Assembly (NCBI RefSeq): GCF_026151205.1 | Contig: NC_087075.1 | Span: forward strand, 11,144,303 to 11,208,302 | From: Bolinopsis microptera | Taxonomy: Eukaryota > Ctenophora > Tentaculata > Lobata > Bolinopsidae | Length of the DNA: 64,000 bases | Direction of reading: 5' to 3' | Shown here: positions 1 through 12,676 of the stretch, piece after piece | Numbering within the stretch: the stretch's first letter is position 1 | Layout of the letters: each line of letters begins with the position of its first letter | Program-made: the position numbers and the translations under genes | The notes under the pieces: model-generated | Databases searched by the model: none | Seen by the model: the letters and a program-made list of their open reading frames with translations, nothing else | Told to the model about the DNA's origin: nothing

Positions 1-374
1 AGTCATGGACATGGCAACAGCATTAACAATTAATTTGCAAAGTTAAAAAGCTGTGATCTCTAATTTGGCCCAAAATCATACTTTTCAGGATAATTCAAAA
101 TCTACGTTGTCCCAAATTTTAATTGACGATATCAATTCATCGCAGCTCGGCGCGGCACAGTAGCGAATCTCCAATCTCGCTACAATCCCAAATTGTGCTC
201 ATGGGGAGCTAACTTTAGTTTTACCAGACGGACATTTTGGTAATCTTTTACACACTGAGTGGAGACTCTCACTTCGTCAACTACAATTCAAAATAAAAGA
301 CGGACATTTTGTTGAAAACCAGAACTTTCTCTCTTTTACTTCCGAAGTTAGACCCCTACCAGTAAGGTTTTTTT

Positions 375-450
375 TAACCTGGGGACCTCAGGCTATCATG
401 TTCATAAACATAGAGATTAGGCGGAATGACAGGCTGAGCGCGGCCCAGTA
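375..450 (+). repeat. Short hairpin repeat, family A
   Basis: A ~75-bp unit that starts with ACCTGGGGACCTCAGGCTAT and ends with GACAGGCTGAGCGCGGCC plus CAGTAA; the two halves are imperfectly complementary. Other copies lie near 48905-48983 (+), 49393-49463 (-), 49566-49641 (+) and 49693-49764 (-). Occurrence in both orientations and constant length point to a mobile or mobilised short element. Confidence 0.6.
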
Positions 451-782
451 AGGTTTTCTGGGTTAACTTCGAAGAAATTTAGACGAGTAACTGGTAACAT
501 ATCCGTCAAACAAGTTTAGGGGGAGGAACCCTTGCGTTAAGGTTCCAAAATTTTGAAAATAATTATCATTTCACTCGTATCTAAGTATCGGGGCTTTCGC
601 CTCGAAACGAAAATGGTATGGGGGTCACGACGTGATACAGGCAACAGGAGGGGGGGGAAAGGCTGAAACCAGGTTTTCGATCAAACGCTGCCATTTGTAG
701 TCAAACGTCGCTAAACACAATTATTATTAACCTCATGCATCATGACAGAGTTGCTCTCGTCCAATGAAATTGCTGTACTTTT

Positions 783-882
783 TCATACGTTGTATGACCC
801 GCCGCGCACGAAGTGCGCGGCTCCCCCTGTATCGTCGAAGACGATACAGTGAAGCGACAGTGGGAGTCACCACGTGATACAA
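783..882 (+). repeat. Cloverleaf-like structured repeat, family D
   Basis: A ~100-bp GC-rich unit closed by GTTGTAT and ATACAAC, with one arm GCCGCGCA/TGCGCGGC around a CGAAG loop and a second arm built on TATCGTC/GACGATA. A second copy at 60551-60651 keeps both stems while the second loop differs (GAA against AG). It is not a tRNA: no A/B boxes and no anticodon arm are recognisable. Function unknown. Confidence 0.55.
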
Positions 883-970
883 CTAATTCTGTCAAGGCTA
901 GTTAGTACCCCGAACCGAGATATTATGTGCAATTTTGTTCATCGAGGTCTTTTTACTTAGTTATACTATA

Positions 971-1170
971 ACTGTCACCAAGATGTAATCAGATCGAACG
1001 CAAAAATTAGATCGAACTGGTTTGATCTGGGAATTAGATCGAACGCTGGCGCGAGATACATATAGTTATACAAATACATTGAAAGCCGCGCCGCGCGTTC
1101 GATCTAATTCCTAGATCGAACCGGTTCGATCTAATTTCTGCGTTCGATCTAATTACATCTTGGTGACAGT
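971..1170. mobile_element. 200-bp foldback MITE, Harbinger-like TAA target duplication
   Basis: The two ~83-bp arms are near-perfect inverted copies, starting CTGTCACCAAGATGTAAT and ending in its complement. They contain repeated TTAGATCGAACG blocks, and the centre is GC-rich (near 1070). The inner CTGTCACC...GGTGACAG boundary is flanked by TAA on both sides, which fits the 3-bp duplication of PIF/Harbinger elements. No coding capacity, so non-autonomous. Assignment to superfamily is inference from the flank only. Confidence 0.6.
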
Positions 1171-1219
1171 AAGTATATAAAGTATCCACTATTCAACAGA
1201 ATTAAGCTCATAGTCATAA

Positions 1220-1312
1220 TTAACGGGTGATACTCGTATAATATCTGTTCCATATATTATGGAACGACGAGTCCAACTCAGCGCGCGTCCTGGTAGGTTG
1301 TAAACCTACAAG
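1220..1312 (+). repeat. Structured repeat, family E
   Basis: A ~93-bp unit beginning TTAACGGGTGATACT, with hairpins GTTCCA/TGGAAC, GAGT/ACTC (1269-1279) and GTAGGTT/AACCTAC, and a conserved block GCGCGCGTCCTGGTA. The second copy, 48724-48817, changes GAGT/ACTC to GAAT/ATT, a partly compensatory change that supports an RNA-level fold. The GCGTCCTGG block recalls the 3' half of hammerhead ribozymes, but the catalytic core is not intact. Confidence 0.45.
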
Positions 1313-2130
1313 CTCATAACGCAACCAATTTTAGTCCAAACTGGATGTAAACTTCATGTACTAATCCAAAAACTTTAATAATAATATACTTTAATATGGC
1401 CATCCTCTCCCTAGCTCAGGGTTTATGTAAAACCGTATTGACCGACTGCAAAACCATAAAAACCAAAGTCACGTGATAGTTTTTGGTAGACGAGTATCAT
1501 CCGTCAAGTGTCAAGGTTAGTGGAAAGCGTTTGAGGTCGTTCTGCATATATTACGCAAATTATCATTGAGCGGCAAACATGAATTTACCAAAACGTGATA
1601 ACGTAGTACGTTAACAATAATATGTGACCTAATATGACTCGCTCAAAATCCAAGGAAGCTTTAAACTTTTGGAGTAGCACTGGTACGATTTACTTTTGAC
1701 TTTTAAAGGGAACATCGTCCATCAATGATCAAATTCAAAAGGTATTATCTTCAGTAATTTTTCGATTTATTTATATTAGTCGCCAGCCGAGATTGGAAAA
1801 AATACATACTTTATGAATGAAATAAATAAATTTAATAAAATTATACCATTTCACCGGACAAATCTTTTGTCTTTGATAAATAATGAAACATAATTTAAGT
1901 ATGAAACCAACCACTCCGAATAGAAAACAATCAAAGTACTCGAAAAGTCAAATCCTAAAAGATATACAATTGCATGGTGAAAACTGAAAAGCTCCTCTAG
2001 TCGTCCGAAACTCCTCCTATAATATCATAACTTTAAAATCTGACGACTATAAAAACTCGTCCGCTTGACCGATTTTATTTTCGAATCAACTTCTGTGCGA
2101 CTGTGATTAACCTCAAGCTACGGTTGTCAT

Positions 2131-2290
2131 GGTGACCGTGACATCTCAAATCACAGTTGTCGTGGTGTCCGTGACATCTCAAATCACAGTTGTCGTGGTG
2201 ACCGTGACGGCGTGACATCTCAAATCACAGTTGTCATGGTGACCGTGACATCTCAAATAACAGTTGTCGTGGTGACCGTGATATCTCAAA
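2131..2290. repeat. 33-bp minisatellite abutting the SYMPK stop codon
   Basis: About five copies of a ~33-bp unit (core CACAGTTGTCGTGGTGACCG followed by TGACATCTCAAAT). The SYMPK stop codon (2286-2288) lies in the last copy, so the array starts exactly at the end of the reading frame. Confidence 0.8.
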
Positions 2291-5200
2291 CCACAGTTGG
2301 TGTACCAGGTGGTGGGAGAAGAGGTGGGGCAGAAGGGGGCATGATACCCCCCTGAGGGGCTGAAGGGGGTATGATACCCCCCTGAGACACGATGGGCGCG
2401 AGGGAGCTGGGTGTGGGAGGTTTAGTGGGTGTGGAAGGGGTTGTAGGCAAGGTGGGGGTTGAGGGCTGTACCCGCGGAGTGAAGGGTGGAGGTGGCAGGG
2501 GCTGACCTATGTTGATTGGTTGTTGAACTGTGAGCGTAGCGTCAGGAGGTGGAGATTTTATCAGGAGGAGTACTTCTTTGTCGATCAGCGCTTTCTGAGG
2601 TGGAAAAGGTGTCTTGGAAACAAAATTATGGTTGGAGGAAATGGTAAGAATTATAAAAAGGAAGATGAAAATGTAAGTTGTAATTAGTTGTCTAACCTGC
2701 GATGCAGGTAGGTTCTGTACATGTTGAAGTAGGGGGTTATGGAGGGCAGGGTGGAGCTGGAACGCTTCCTTTAGACGAGATGCTGGCAGAGTTAACAACA
2801 AGCCGTGAGCCTGACTTCCTGAGGAGAGAGGGACTTTTTGAGAGGGGATGATTAGAGGAAACAAAACTTCGTTAAATGTTAATTTTTCAACATTAGAGTA
2901 TATGCAGGATGACAATTGTTGTTGTTGTTGCTATTTTTATATTGCTTTGCAAGAGCTATAAATATAGGAGGGGGGGGGGGGGTGGTGGCAAAAGTCAGTA
3001 TACGTACGTTGGGTCTTATACCACCGCCGTGTTTTATATTTGAGAGTTGTTGCTTTGCATACTGTACCATACTGTTCGAGGATTCCGTCCCTAAAATTTG
3101 AAAATTCGAATATTTTAGACCTCGCCCATTCAATATTAAGGCCCAATTAAATGTCTGGAAGGCTGCAAATTTACACATGCCAAGCACCTAAGTTTCTTAG
3201 AGAGTTGTGCGAGATGAAGATATATTTTTGACAGGCCCTATTAGGTAAGCCAATCACCTGATCACACGTAATGAATAAACTCGTTATGCTTCGTATCTCG
3301 GTCATCCGAGAAGCTAAAACTTTAATTTTTTCAGGACAAACATAATTCGAATGGCCAAACACAATTCAATAAAATTTGGCTCGATCCGACTATCCAAACG
3401 ATAAAATAAATGCAAAAATGAACTTTCATTTGAAAAAAATCAACACGAATATTTTTTGATTTGACAAAATTCCTCGAACCAGTGGTGGTAGTAAGTCATA
3501 CCAGAAAGAATAATTTCAATTGGGCACTCAGTGACTGAGCTATTAAGGCCAACGTATGGATACAGACTTTTGCCCCCCCCCCCCCCCCTGGCCCTGTAAA
3601 AATATTGAGTTATTGGTATAAACTTATCACACAAGATATAAGCATTACCTAACATAGCGCAACACTTAACAAATCCCCTCCAAACTTGCGCTTGTTTCCA
3701 AATCTGTTTAGAAACGAGTTTACCCAGGATGTTGAGAACGAAGCTTATCATTCTGGGCCACATGCTGATAGCCTGGATTACTGATCTCATGTACAGAAGA
3801 GGGATGGGTGATACCTGGAATTAATTTGCAATTACGTAACGTCATAGTACGTGGTGTGTGTGACGTCATAGCACGTGTGTGTGACGTCATAAAACCTGGA
3901 ATTAATTTATACTGATTGCCTTTTTGTAAGTCTGAGAGTATAGTAGGCAGAATTGTTTAATTTATTTATTTTGTAGTACGGCTGCGAAAAACTCTAAATT
4001 TCAATAGAAATACACTGAAGGCTCGAAATTTGGAGGTCAGCTTTTCGCGGCTGCGGCCGAGAAACAACATTACACATACCTCCAGGAGCTGAGTCAGGAC
4101 GATAGCCAGTACCTCGCTGGTGTAAATACCCTTCTCAGCAAAACAGAGGTTGGTTGCAGCTATCACCCCCTTCATGTCCTCTCCCTTACCCTCGATGTGG
4201 TGGAGGGCTATCAGGAGCTGAGCTGGGGTTATGGGTCCCGTACCTGAGGGAGATAGCAGGTGAAGTGTGACGTCATAGCACGTGGTGTGTGACGTCATAG
4301 CACGTGGTGTGTGACGTCATAGCACGTGGTGTGTGACGTCATATCACGTGGTGTGTGACGTCATATCACGTGGTGTGTGACGTCACATCACGTGGTGTGT
4401 GACTTCCTATCACGTGGTGTGTGACGTCATATCACGTGGTGTGTGACTTCCTATCACGTGGTGTGTGACGTCATATCACGTGGTGTTTGATAGCAGAACA
4501 CATGGTATAAGATACAAATCACGTGGTGTAATATACAAATCACGTGGCGTAATATACAAATCACGTGGCGTAATATACAAATCACGTGATGCAGTGAGAT
4601 TTACCTGATCCACCAGCCCTGTAAGGAGAAAGAATCCTTTTAAAGGCCTCCTTCACCACATTCGGGGTCTGCTTCAGTATTTTAGGAAGAAGGTCCTCCA
4701 ACTGCTTCTGATCCAGACCGGGTAACACAGGTATCAGCATCCTGAAAAGGTGAATACAGTGAGCTATTACATTATACGATGTCTGCCTTTACTTTACGAG
4801 ATTCCAGATATTTGGCAGGTTCCTTTCTCATTTAACCTTTTATCAATCAGATGAGTTGACAGTAGGAGATTGCATAAAAATCTCGAACTTGCAACCTTCC
4901 GAGACTGGGAGTTATACTCCTTCTCTCACAAAAAAGCATCAACCGATGCACGCTCCACCTACAGCAGGGTGTCAGAATTATTGGCGTGTTTGAAATTTTA
5001 TGTGTATTTTATGATGAAATCAATATTTTTCGACGGGTTATAACTTTACGACCACTCATTCGCAGTGAGAGCTGGAAGACTCTGAAATGTTCTCCCCAAA
5101 ATTGTCAATACTAAAAGACTTTGGCAAGCTTCAAGACATTACTTAGAAACTTCCTAAACACCCTTCCAGACAAGCCCCCTACTCCTGGATACAGTGCAGA

Positions 5201-8200
5201 AAACTCTAACTCGATAATCGACTGGTGCAGTCAAGAAGGTGGTCCGTAGATTGCGTGATGACCGTGAAGATGCCTACATCTAAACCTCTCAATAGGTTCA
5301 ATAGGTTCAATAGGTTCAATAGGTTCAATAGGTTCAATCGGTTCAATAAACAAAAGGCTGATCACCAAATTATCGGTTAATTAATCAACTAATACCCCAC
5401 CTGACGTCAGTCACCCTCTTAGCGTAGAGTCCCCTCACCATGGTAACCAGCTCTTTAGAAGGGGCCTCATTCTCCGTGAGGATGTGAAGAACACGTGTTA
5501 CCAGGGTTTCAGAGCCTTTTGGACCACTTTCAATCAACTGTAGGATCTCTTTACTCTTCATACCTGTCATAGTTGTATGTTACGGTTTTCTAAATGTTGA
5601 ACTATTTTAGTGAAATCAAGGAACCGTGTGCAGATAAAGTTTATCGAACTACATTAAAAAAGACAGTATTTATACTGATTCACTTTATTTTCCACCCCAA
5701 AACATGAACTTAACTGTTCTCATATATTTAACAAACAATATTTATAGTTGAAACTATCAAAATAGGTGATCGTATTTCGCTTGTTTCAATTGTGAACAAG
5801 AAATTTACCTAAGAATTAGGTAAATTATAAATGATGACTAACGAAAAGGTTAAAACTTACCAATCATGCTCACAGGAGTTTCTACCATTCTAAGGATTAT
5901 TCTCTTGATCATACTGCTGCTTTCCCTGAAAGGTTTCAGTTTAGATTTAATAAAGTGTTGGAGTTCAAGATGCGCCCGTATGGATAAGAGAATTTGGAAG
6001 AATAACCATCAGAGTTAGGGTTTTTTTTTCTTCTAGTGAGTGTCAGAATAGATTTAGCCGTTTGCGTGATATTCGAATATCGTAGCTGTACAGTTTGTAA
6101 GAAACAAGAACTAGTATTAAAGATCAAGAACACCACTTATACTATGAAAATAATGAATCAAGCAACTAAAAAAACGCCATTATGATAACAATTGTATAAT
6201 TATAGTATAATTACTAATTATATTATGTATTACTAACTATTATATATACATACTACATAGAATAATTACTAATTATGTAAAATTTCAGAATAATTTACCT
6301 GTACACCTCCGCAAGTCCGTGGATCATGCGAGGTTTGAGCGGGAGCAGGGCGAGGAACAGATGCAAACAAGATCTGATACTCTCCTCCGTCCACTGGGAA
6401 TCCTTATCATACGGTCCTGGGGCAAACAACCAATCAGGATGCAGTTTAATTGTCACGTGGCTTAACACCGACCAAGTAGGAGCTAATATTTTAGTCACGT
6501 GACAAGCTAAAAATGAAACCTGGTGGTAGCTCAGTGTCCTCAGCACTACACGCGTGAGTGGGATTCTCCGCGATCAGTCTCGTCAGTATTGTAGTAGCAA
6601 AATCCTCCAGCGGCATAGCAAGCCCCGAGATACCAAACAAGTCCTTGCACCTTTCGATGGCAAGATCCCTGATCTTCTCGTTGGTGTTCATGGTGAGTCC
6701 CAGGAGCACGTCCAGCATTTGGGTCCGCAGGTTGGACCGTCTGAGGAGGAGTTCGTACAGGGTGGATATACCGACCTCCTGCCAGTCCGCGTTCTCGCAG
6801 AACGACTTTATCATAGTCATTGCACCTGTTCAGTAACAGCTGATTAGTTATTCCAAACACAAAGATAGTTACTTCAATGATCGTTCTCAAATGACGCCAC
6901 GATGGAAAAAGGTTGCTTTTTTCCCATTTATTTGAATGAGAAAAATGAAATCATTTTTGAAAGAGAATATAAGTCGTTTCTGAATAAAACTAAGTTGTGT
7001 TCACCTACCCTCAGTAATCTCTGGACACTCCAGCAGAATCCTGGTAAACAGCCTGTCTCCCGGATCCAGCTTCCTGTAAAGACCGTGCAGCACATATTGT
7101 AAACACTGCTCATATCCATAGCTGTCTGGAGTTAGACCTCTCCACACGTAACCTTGTTCTAGCACATACTCCCTGAGCGTTGTTGTTAGCGGTCACGTGG
7201 TGTTATCGTTCACGTGGTGTTAGCGGTCACGTGATGTTAGCGGTCACGTGGTGTTAGCGGTCACGTGTTACCGGTAATATTAATTAAAAATCAAGGTTTG
7301 TCAGTAAAAAGTTCAAAAAATATTGGTCATAAGTTTATTACCTGTATAACCAAGCTATGATGATATCAGCTCTTGCTCGCATATCTTCTAAAGCAAACGA
7401 TATGAACGCTCTTCTAAAATCTTTACCAAACTGGGTGACAAGACCTAAGGTGGGAAAAGTGGTAAATATCAAGAAATAATCGTATCTTGATTGTCCATTA
7501 TAACGCTACCAAAAACAACAAAAAGTTTTAAAATTTCACCTTAATTCTCAATAATAAGTTGTTATTAAATAATTATAAGTTATTATTAAATAATTATAAT
7601 TAAAAAGTTTCAATGAAATAACTTACCAACAATAAGTTTGTGTCTAATCGCAGTTGTCTGAGCACAGTCGTTCTCAGCGTTCCTCTCCGCTTGGAACAAC
7701 CTCCGGAGTGACTTCCGGGAACTACTCTCAAGTTCCTCCGTCTTCAGTGGCTTACACACCTGACACGTGCGATTGTAGTGAACATGTGGTAAACACGTGG
7801 TAAACACGTGGTGAACACGTGGTAAACACGTGGTAAACACGTGATGATCACGTGATGAAATATGTGCCACGGCTTATCTCGTGAAGTTAGAGGAAATTTA
7901 AAGTTAAACAATATCAAATCAAAGAAAAATGAATCACGTCGTTTTGCTGAAACCCAAAAATTCAACCAGGTTAATCGGTCTCCTTTTCTAAAAAGACTGA
8001 TCAGCTGTAAAAACTCACGTCGTCAATGTTGAAAGGTTTGATATTTTTCCTGGTAGATGACCTGGAATGGTCCTCTGGGTCCAGATTAAAGTGTTTCGTT
8101 ATCATCTGTTCTGTAATCTTAGCATGCACTTCCTCCTCGATACTCTGCAACCTTGAACAGAAGTTTCAGTCAATGTTTTCAAGCAGTAACTTATGTTATT

Positions 8201-11200
8201 TCATGCATTGGAAAAATGTTGTCAAAACTGATTTAACCTTTTTTGAGTCTCACCTAGGATCTTTAGTTTTAACTTCGCTCTGAGGCACAGTGGCTTCAGG
8301 TACCGCGACAGTGATCCCTATCTGGGCTGATATCTGTGCGGCCAGCATGCGGGCTAGATGCTGGATCTGTGTTTTCGTTCCTAGAATAATTAAATACAGG
8401 ATTATTTAATTATATACAATGTGATTCTTTGATATAATCACGCAACCAGCTACCAAAGCTTACTAATACTTATTAATGATATATATATATATCATTAATA
8501 AGTATATAACATTATAAATTTATATTGGAGGACTTCGCCGCTTCGACGCGCCGCGCGAACTAGCATTCTTGCTTCGCTGCTTGCTTCGTTGCTCTGCTTC
8601 GCAGAGCAACGATCTCGATGGGTTGACATCGTCAACCAAAAATTTATATAGTATTATAAATCAATTACACTTTTCAAATGGTTGAACGTATTTTACAGGT
8701 CCACAAAATAACCCTTCTCATCGTACCTGCAGCAGCTATGGGGGTATAAGCGCTATTAAAATGAGGAGGAATAGAACTAGGCAGCTCCATCAACCCTATC
8801 AGGACCAGCTCAGTTGCCATTTCCGGGGTCAGCTTCTCCGCTATAACGTTAGCTAACTTGTCAGAGTCGTGTTCTACTAATTGAGGCGGGGGACGTTCCT
8901 CTTCGTCCTCTTCGTCAACTTTCTGAGGGGGGTTTAACTTTATTTATCCTGCTTAACAAACGTTGATATATGTATGGTGTCCAGAAAAGGAGACCGAGTG
9001 ACTTCTGTTATTGTAGTGCGATGCACTACTGGGCCGCGCATCAAATAATTTTTCTCGCAACCACCGATCTTCGGTAGATCGGCGAGATGCACCACTGGGC
9101 CACGCCGAGCTGCGAAGGATTGATATCGTGAATCAACTTCTGCTCTGTGTGTAGGTATCGTCCACAAATGAGACATGGACATTGGAGTGATGTGAGGGCC
9201 GTGAATCTTTATTAGATCCGAGAATTTAATGACTTCCTAACTTGCAACGAGTACAAAATTAACTCTCTGAGATTTTCTAGTTAGGCACAACTAAAATTCA
9301 CATACTTTTCGTTTACTCTTTTGTTTTTCTAAATCTCCGTCATCTGATAATCTCTTGGTGCTCTCTGTTGTTATCTTTGGTCGAATACGTTCAATTTCTG
9401 TGGAAAGATAATGTTGGTTAGAAAATAAACGCCTTAAAAATCACAACTTTGTACATGCTTATCTTTTGTTTTTGACTGTCATGAAGCTACCTTGCCTTCG
9501 ACAAAAAACACGTAGAACACGTGAACAATTCGTGTCAGTATTAGAAAGTTAGAAACGGAAGAAAAAACGTGAGATAAGATAACAATATTAATAACCTGAA
9601 GAGGTAGCCCCGAGATCGCTGAGCAAGCCAGCGAGTCTAGCAGTGAAGGGGCTGGGTATCTTGAACAAGTTGGTGGCGTGTAACTTCAACTGTTTCCTTA
9701 CGCTGGATACTTGTGACTTGCTAAGAGTGGGGGGAAGGTTGGCGTGCAGTGACTCGAATACCTGGAGGAGTGCCAAGTGTCAGAAAAGACATAGTTACGA
9801 GAAGAGTTAAAATGATTAATCCGATTTTTAAACCGGCAGATACGGTTTAACTATCAAGATAAGCATTCATCCGCAACCCGTAAATACTAAATAAGTGTAA
9901 GTTTTTATCTAAACTGTAGAGAATAAAATACATTAACGACAGTCAAGTTCAGTATAAAATACCTGAACGACAGTCTAGTAGAGTATAAAATACCTGAACA
10001 ACAGGTCCGAGATAGTTAGGTCTCTGTTTAGCCACGTTAGTAAGACTCCCAATGCTCGTCATCAGGTTCATGGGTGTGATGGTTTGTGTAGTGGTGAAGT
10101 TAACCAGAGACTGGAATGCTACTCCTCCCTCGGCTTTAAGCGAGGAGGAGTCTAGAGTAACGTGATCAGGAGGGATGAGGTTTATACATACCTGGGATTT
10201 ATAATTACTATAACTACTATAATTGAGAGAAGTTTAAACAGACTTTCTGTCGGGATTTCTGATCGAATATTCAAAACTAGGTGCCCAAAAATACTGATCA
10301 AGTGGATCGCAGATTGAAGAGCAAACGCTCGCACAGTATGTAGGTTCTAAAAACAAAAAGACCAATAAACATTTGTAAAACGGTAAGAATGTACGATAGG
10401 GTTGGACGTGACGTCACCACAACATAAACCTCACCTCAGACCCATCCTCAGGAGGGTTAGGATGTAAACTCTGACAGAGAACTAAGACTTCTATAAACTT
10501 TATAGCGTGGGTCCGGATACCCTCGTTTTCTGCGTCCAGTGCTTCCAGGATAAAACCTGCAGAGGATTGGAATCATCAAGTTGTGTATTGCACTGAAATT
10601 GATTGCAACCCAATCTGATAGTTTTATGATACCAATAACAGTAGGATTGATGTTCAAAGATATGTTAGCAGATTTATTAAAATTGTTAACCTTTAAGATG
10701 TGAGAGATGGACCCAGGCCTCTGTCATGTCTTGTGGTATTTTCCTCTGTGGCACTTGCCACAACAACATGTCTCGGTAAAGTGCTGTTATAACCTGAGAG
10801 GAAGGAAGGAGAGGGTAAGTTGTAGCAGCACAATACAAATTAGGGCGGCAAATTACTCTAACCTAACAAAAGCGTGTAAACTATATTATATAACTTTATT
10901 CAAATCAAAAATAGAACATAAATGAACATCTTAAAGATCTGATAAGTAGCCAGAAAAAAAGAAATACTGATACACAAGCTATAACAATTTCTTCAATCCC
11001 GCTCTATCAGAGGCTAAAAGTCTTAAATTGTACAAATCGTCTGTATTTACAAATGGAATATATATAAGACGAACAGATAACAACTAAAAACCTGAATAAC
11101 ACGCCGTTCTACTTGGAGGTTGGGATCTGATAACAGGGTTACTATAGTGTCAATACATTTGGGGAGGAGTAACATGTCTTTTCTGCAAACTTCTTCTATA

Positions 11201-12042
11201 AAACCTGATCAATGTACCGTGTGAGGTAATCGGTGACAAACTAGAGTTTAAATAGTAATGCTCACAGGAAATCGCTGAAATGCCGTCTGCCATATCGTTC
11301 CATTGAGCATGTCATATTATAGTAGATATTGTTATACTAGAGTTGTAATACTTTCAACACTACTGTATATTAAGTAATTTGAGGAAGCCATTCATCGCAG
11401 TCCGATAGATTCACCTCATCTAAATATTGAAACAGATTCCCCAAATTAAAGTAGGTATTACAATCTCACCTAATACAAACTTCCTAACGTCAGCACTGGA
11501 ATCCCTGTGGAACTGCATGATCTCCAACAACATGTTATCCAATAACACTGGGTCTTTGTTTATCAGGAGCTCCTGAACATTTCTTAAACATTGCAGCTTT
11601 CCCGCGTTGTCTGTTAAACTCGCCTGTAAGAGTGAGGTTATGTCAAGAATTTAATTAGGGACTGTTTATGAACTATGGAGGTTTTAGACCAGTTATAGCT
11701 TCGTTGTGCAGATATCAACTAAAGAATATAATGAGCTTGTTTTTAGTTGCTTATTTTTTAATCAGGTGAGAGAGACACGTCATGGCGTCATCATCACAGT
11801 TTTTAAAAAGAGAGGCTGGGCCATGATAGCCCACAAGAGGATAGCATTGAGATGCTCTGCCTACCTCTAGAGTGTGGCAATCATCACAGTGTACTAATAT
11901 TGTTTATTTTTTCACAGAAATATCAAATATAGGGACACCAGGGTAACCAATATCCATCCATCCTTACATAATACTAACTTTAGTAAATAATAAGATAATT
12001 AACCTGGTTGAGTAATTTGATGATCTGATCTTCAGTAGACAT
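2286..12042 (-). CDS. SYMPK: Symplekin, scaffold of mRNA 3'-end processing
   Basis: Symplekin is the scaffold of nuclear cleavage and polyadenylation, joining CPSF, CstF and the histone pre-mRNA cleavage complex. I trace 23 exons: 12042-12004, 11623-11470, 11204-11092, 10793-10691, 10556-10435, 10191-9994, 9761-9596, 9397-9306, 8922-8727, 8380-8254, 8151-8019, 7759-7627, 7444-7342, 7172-7009, 6825-6520, 6416-6299, 5925-5861, 5563-5401, 4741-4605, 4243-4080, 3814-3649, 2818-2697, 2594-2286. All joins keep phase and give 1130 codons (human about 1274). The N-terminal HEAT-repeat part shows [10 protein letters not shown] and [20 protein letters not shown]. The C-terminal symplekin domain shows [20 protein letters not shown] and [20 protein letters not shown]. 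The last exon is proline-rich and lacks the long human tail. A CAG lies 2 nt before the ATG. Several introns hold CACGTG arrays. Confidence 0.96.
3838..3895. repeat. CACGTG/TGACGTCA array, SYMPK intron before exon at 3814
   Basis: Two to three units of GTGTGTGACGTCATAGCACGTG, starting about 25 bp from the 3' splice site of the SYMPK exon that ends the intron at 3815. Same family as 4262-4500. Confidence 0.7.
4262..4590. repeat. CACGTG/TGACGTCA minisatellite filling a SYMPK intron
   Basis: About eleven ~22-bp units of CACGTGGTGTGTGACGTCAT (variants TGACTTCCTAT) followed by four ~20-bp units with AATATACAAATCACGTGGCG. The intron is 4244-4604, so the array occupies nearly all of it, ending about 20 bp from the 3' splice site and about 15 bp from the 5' splice site. 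Both core words are palindromes (E-box-like CACGTG and CRE-like TGACGTCA). Confidence 0.9.
5295..5347. repeat. 9-bp tandem repeat near a SYMPK 5' splice site
   Basis: Six to seven copies of TTCAATAGG (last one TTCAATCGG), in the intron that follows the exon ending at 5401. Confidence 0.85.
7192..7268. repeat. 17-bp CACGTG array at a SYMPK 3' splice site
   Basis: Five units which in gene sense read CGCTAACACCACGTGAC, each containing a branch-point-like CTAAC. The array ends about 20 bp from the 3' splice site at 7173. The same 17-bp unit occurs at the last TMEM120 3' splice site (33704-33803), 26 kb away in an unrelated gene. Confidence 0.9.
7765..7858. repeat. 11-bp CACGTG array at a SYMPK 3' splice site
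   Basis: About eight units; gene-sense core ACCACGTGTTT. It begins within a few bases of the 3' splice site of the exon at 7759. A third unit type built on the same hexamer. Confidence 0.85.
8466..8503. repeat. 38-bp perfect palindrome in a SYMPK intron
   Basis: ATACTTATTAATGATATAT is followed directly by its exact complement, with no spacer. It is AT-rich and lies in the intron 8381-8726 beside a family B repeat. Confidence 0.8.
8526..8640 (+). repeat. GC-rich structured repeat, family B
   Basis: Unit begins GGAGGACTTCGCCGCTTCGA and ends near GTTGACATCGTCAACC, with a perfect inner hairpin TTGCTCTGCTTCGCAGAGCAA. Further copies start near 48821 and 49532. It lies in a SYMPK intron and is much more GC-rich than its surroundings. 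Confidence 0.6.
9005..9142 (+). repeat. GC-rich structured repeat, family C
   Basis: Unit begins GCGATGCACTACTGGGCCGC and contains ATCTTCGGTAGATCGGCGAG and GAGATGCACCACTGGGCCAC, ending with GAAGGATTGATATCGTGAAT. The first and second halves resemble each other (GATGCAC-CACTGGGCC twice). Other copies: 61675-61795 (-) and 62573-62696 (+). It lies in the SYMPK intron 8923-9305. Confidence 0.6.
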
Positions 12043-12676
12043 GACTGCAAGTTTCTTTCTTTTATATCTTTTACTGTCGGGGAACTTGTAGCTACATTTC
12101 TTGTTCAATTAACATGTCCATGCTACATACTGTAAATAAGGATATGAGATTTCACCAAGAACTTAACAAATCTTTTCTTGATTTTTGGGTATATTTTTGT
12201 AAGCGATTAATAAAATGTCTGATCATCTACGATAAGGTCAAAACGTTGTATTTTTGAAAACAAGGAGTCAGAGCAGTTAGATATTTGCAGAATATATTGA
12301 TTTGTCAGACAAATTGGCACATTCAGTTCAGGTACAAATCATGAAATGGAATACCAGAACGCACAGATAAGAGACGATTCAAGAAGATAAAACAAAAGCG
12401 GGTAACACGCGTATATAGTTCCAGAAACCATCGATCCATAAAAACGCGCGTGTTATTGCAGCCAAGAGTATTCGAATCATAACTTTGTCTTCGCGCGTTA
12501 CGCGTACAAAATACCACAAGTGCGACTGACTGACTTCAGAGCCAATGACTACCACGCAAAATTGGTCATATGATGAAAAATACAAAGTGTTAGCTCAATT
12601 GTTAAAAATCAAAACATAAAACGAATCAAATGTCTCCGCAAAAGTAACTTTACAGAACTCTGAATTGATTTTAGTC
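12043..12676. other. SYMPK-WRAP53 spacer
   Basis: 634 bp between the WRAP53 stop and the SYMPK start, same strand. I see no gene; the open frames here are short and without codon-like composition. The immediate SYMPK upstream sequence is AAAGAAACTTGCAG before TCATG, an acceptor-like signal. Confidence 0.6.

Larger units (their letters stand above)
1..2285. other. Repeat-rich intergenic DNA downstream of SYMPK
   Basis: I see no gene here. The stretch holds several small structured repeats that recur elsewhere in the window (family A near 375-450, D near 783-882, E near 1220-1312), a 200-bp foldback MITE (971-1170) and a minisatellite that runs into the SYMPK stop codon. Around 120-190 there is a weak, decayed match to family C (see 9005-9142). 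The rest is AT-rich unique-looking sequence. Confidence 0.6.

Noticed and set aside
1220-1312. Functional hammerhead ribozyme
   Set aside because: The CUGANGA and GAAA core segments are missing in both copies; only the GCGTCCTGG side matches.
4262-4590. Regular direct repeats that could suggest a CRISPR array
   Set aside because: There are no spacers: units follow each other directly, and the host is a eukaryote with intron context.
6554-6847. Plus-strand frames opposite a SYMPK exon
   Set aside because: Shadows of the 306-bp symplekin exon at 6825-6520.
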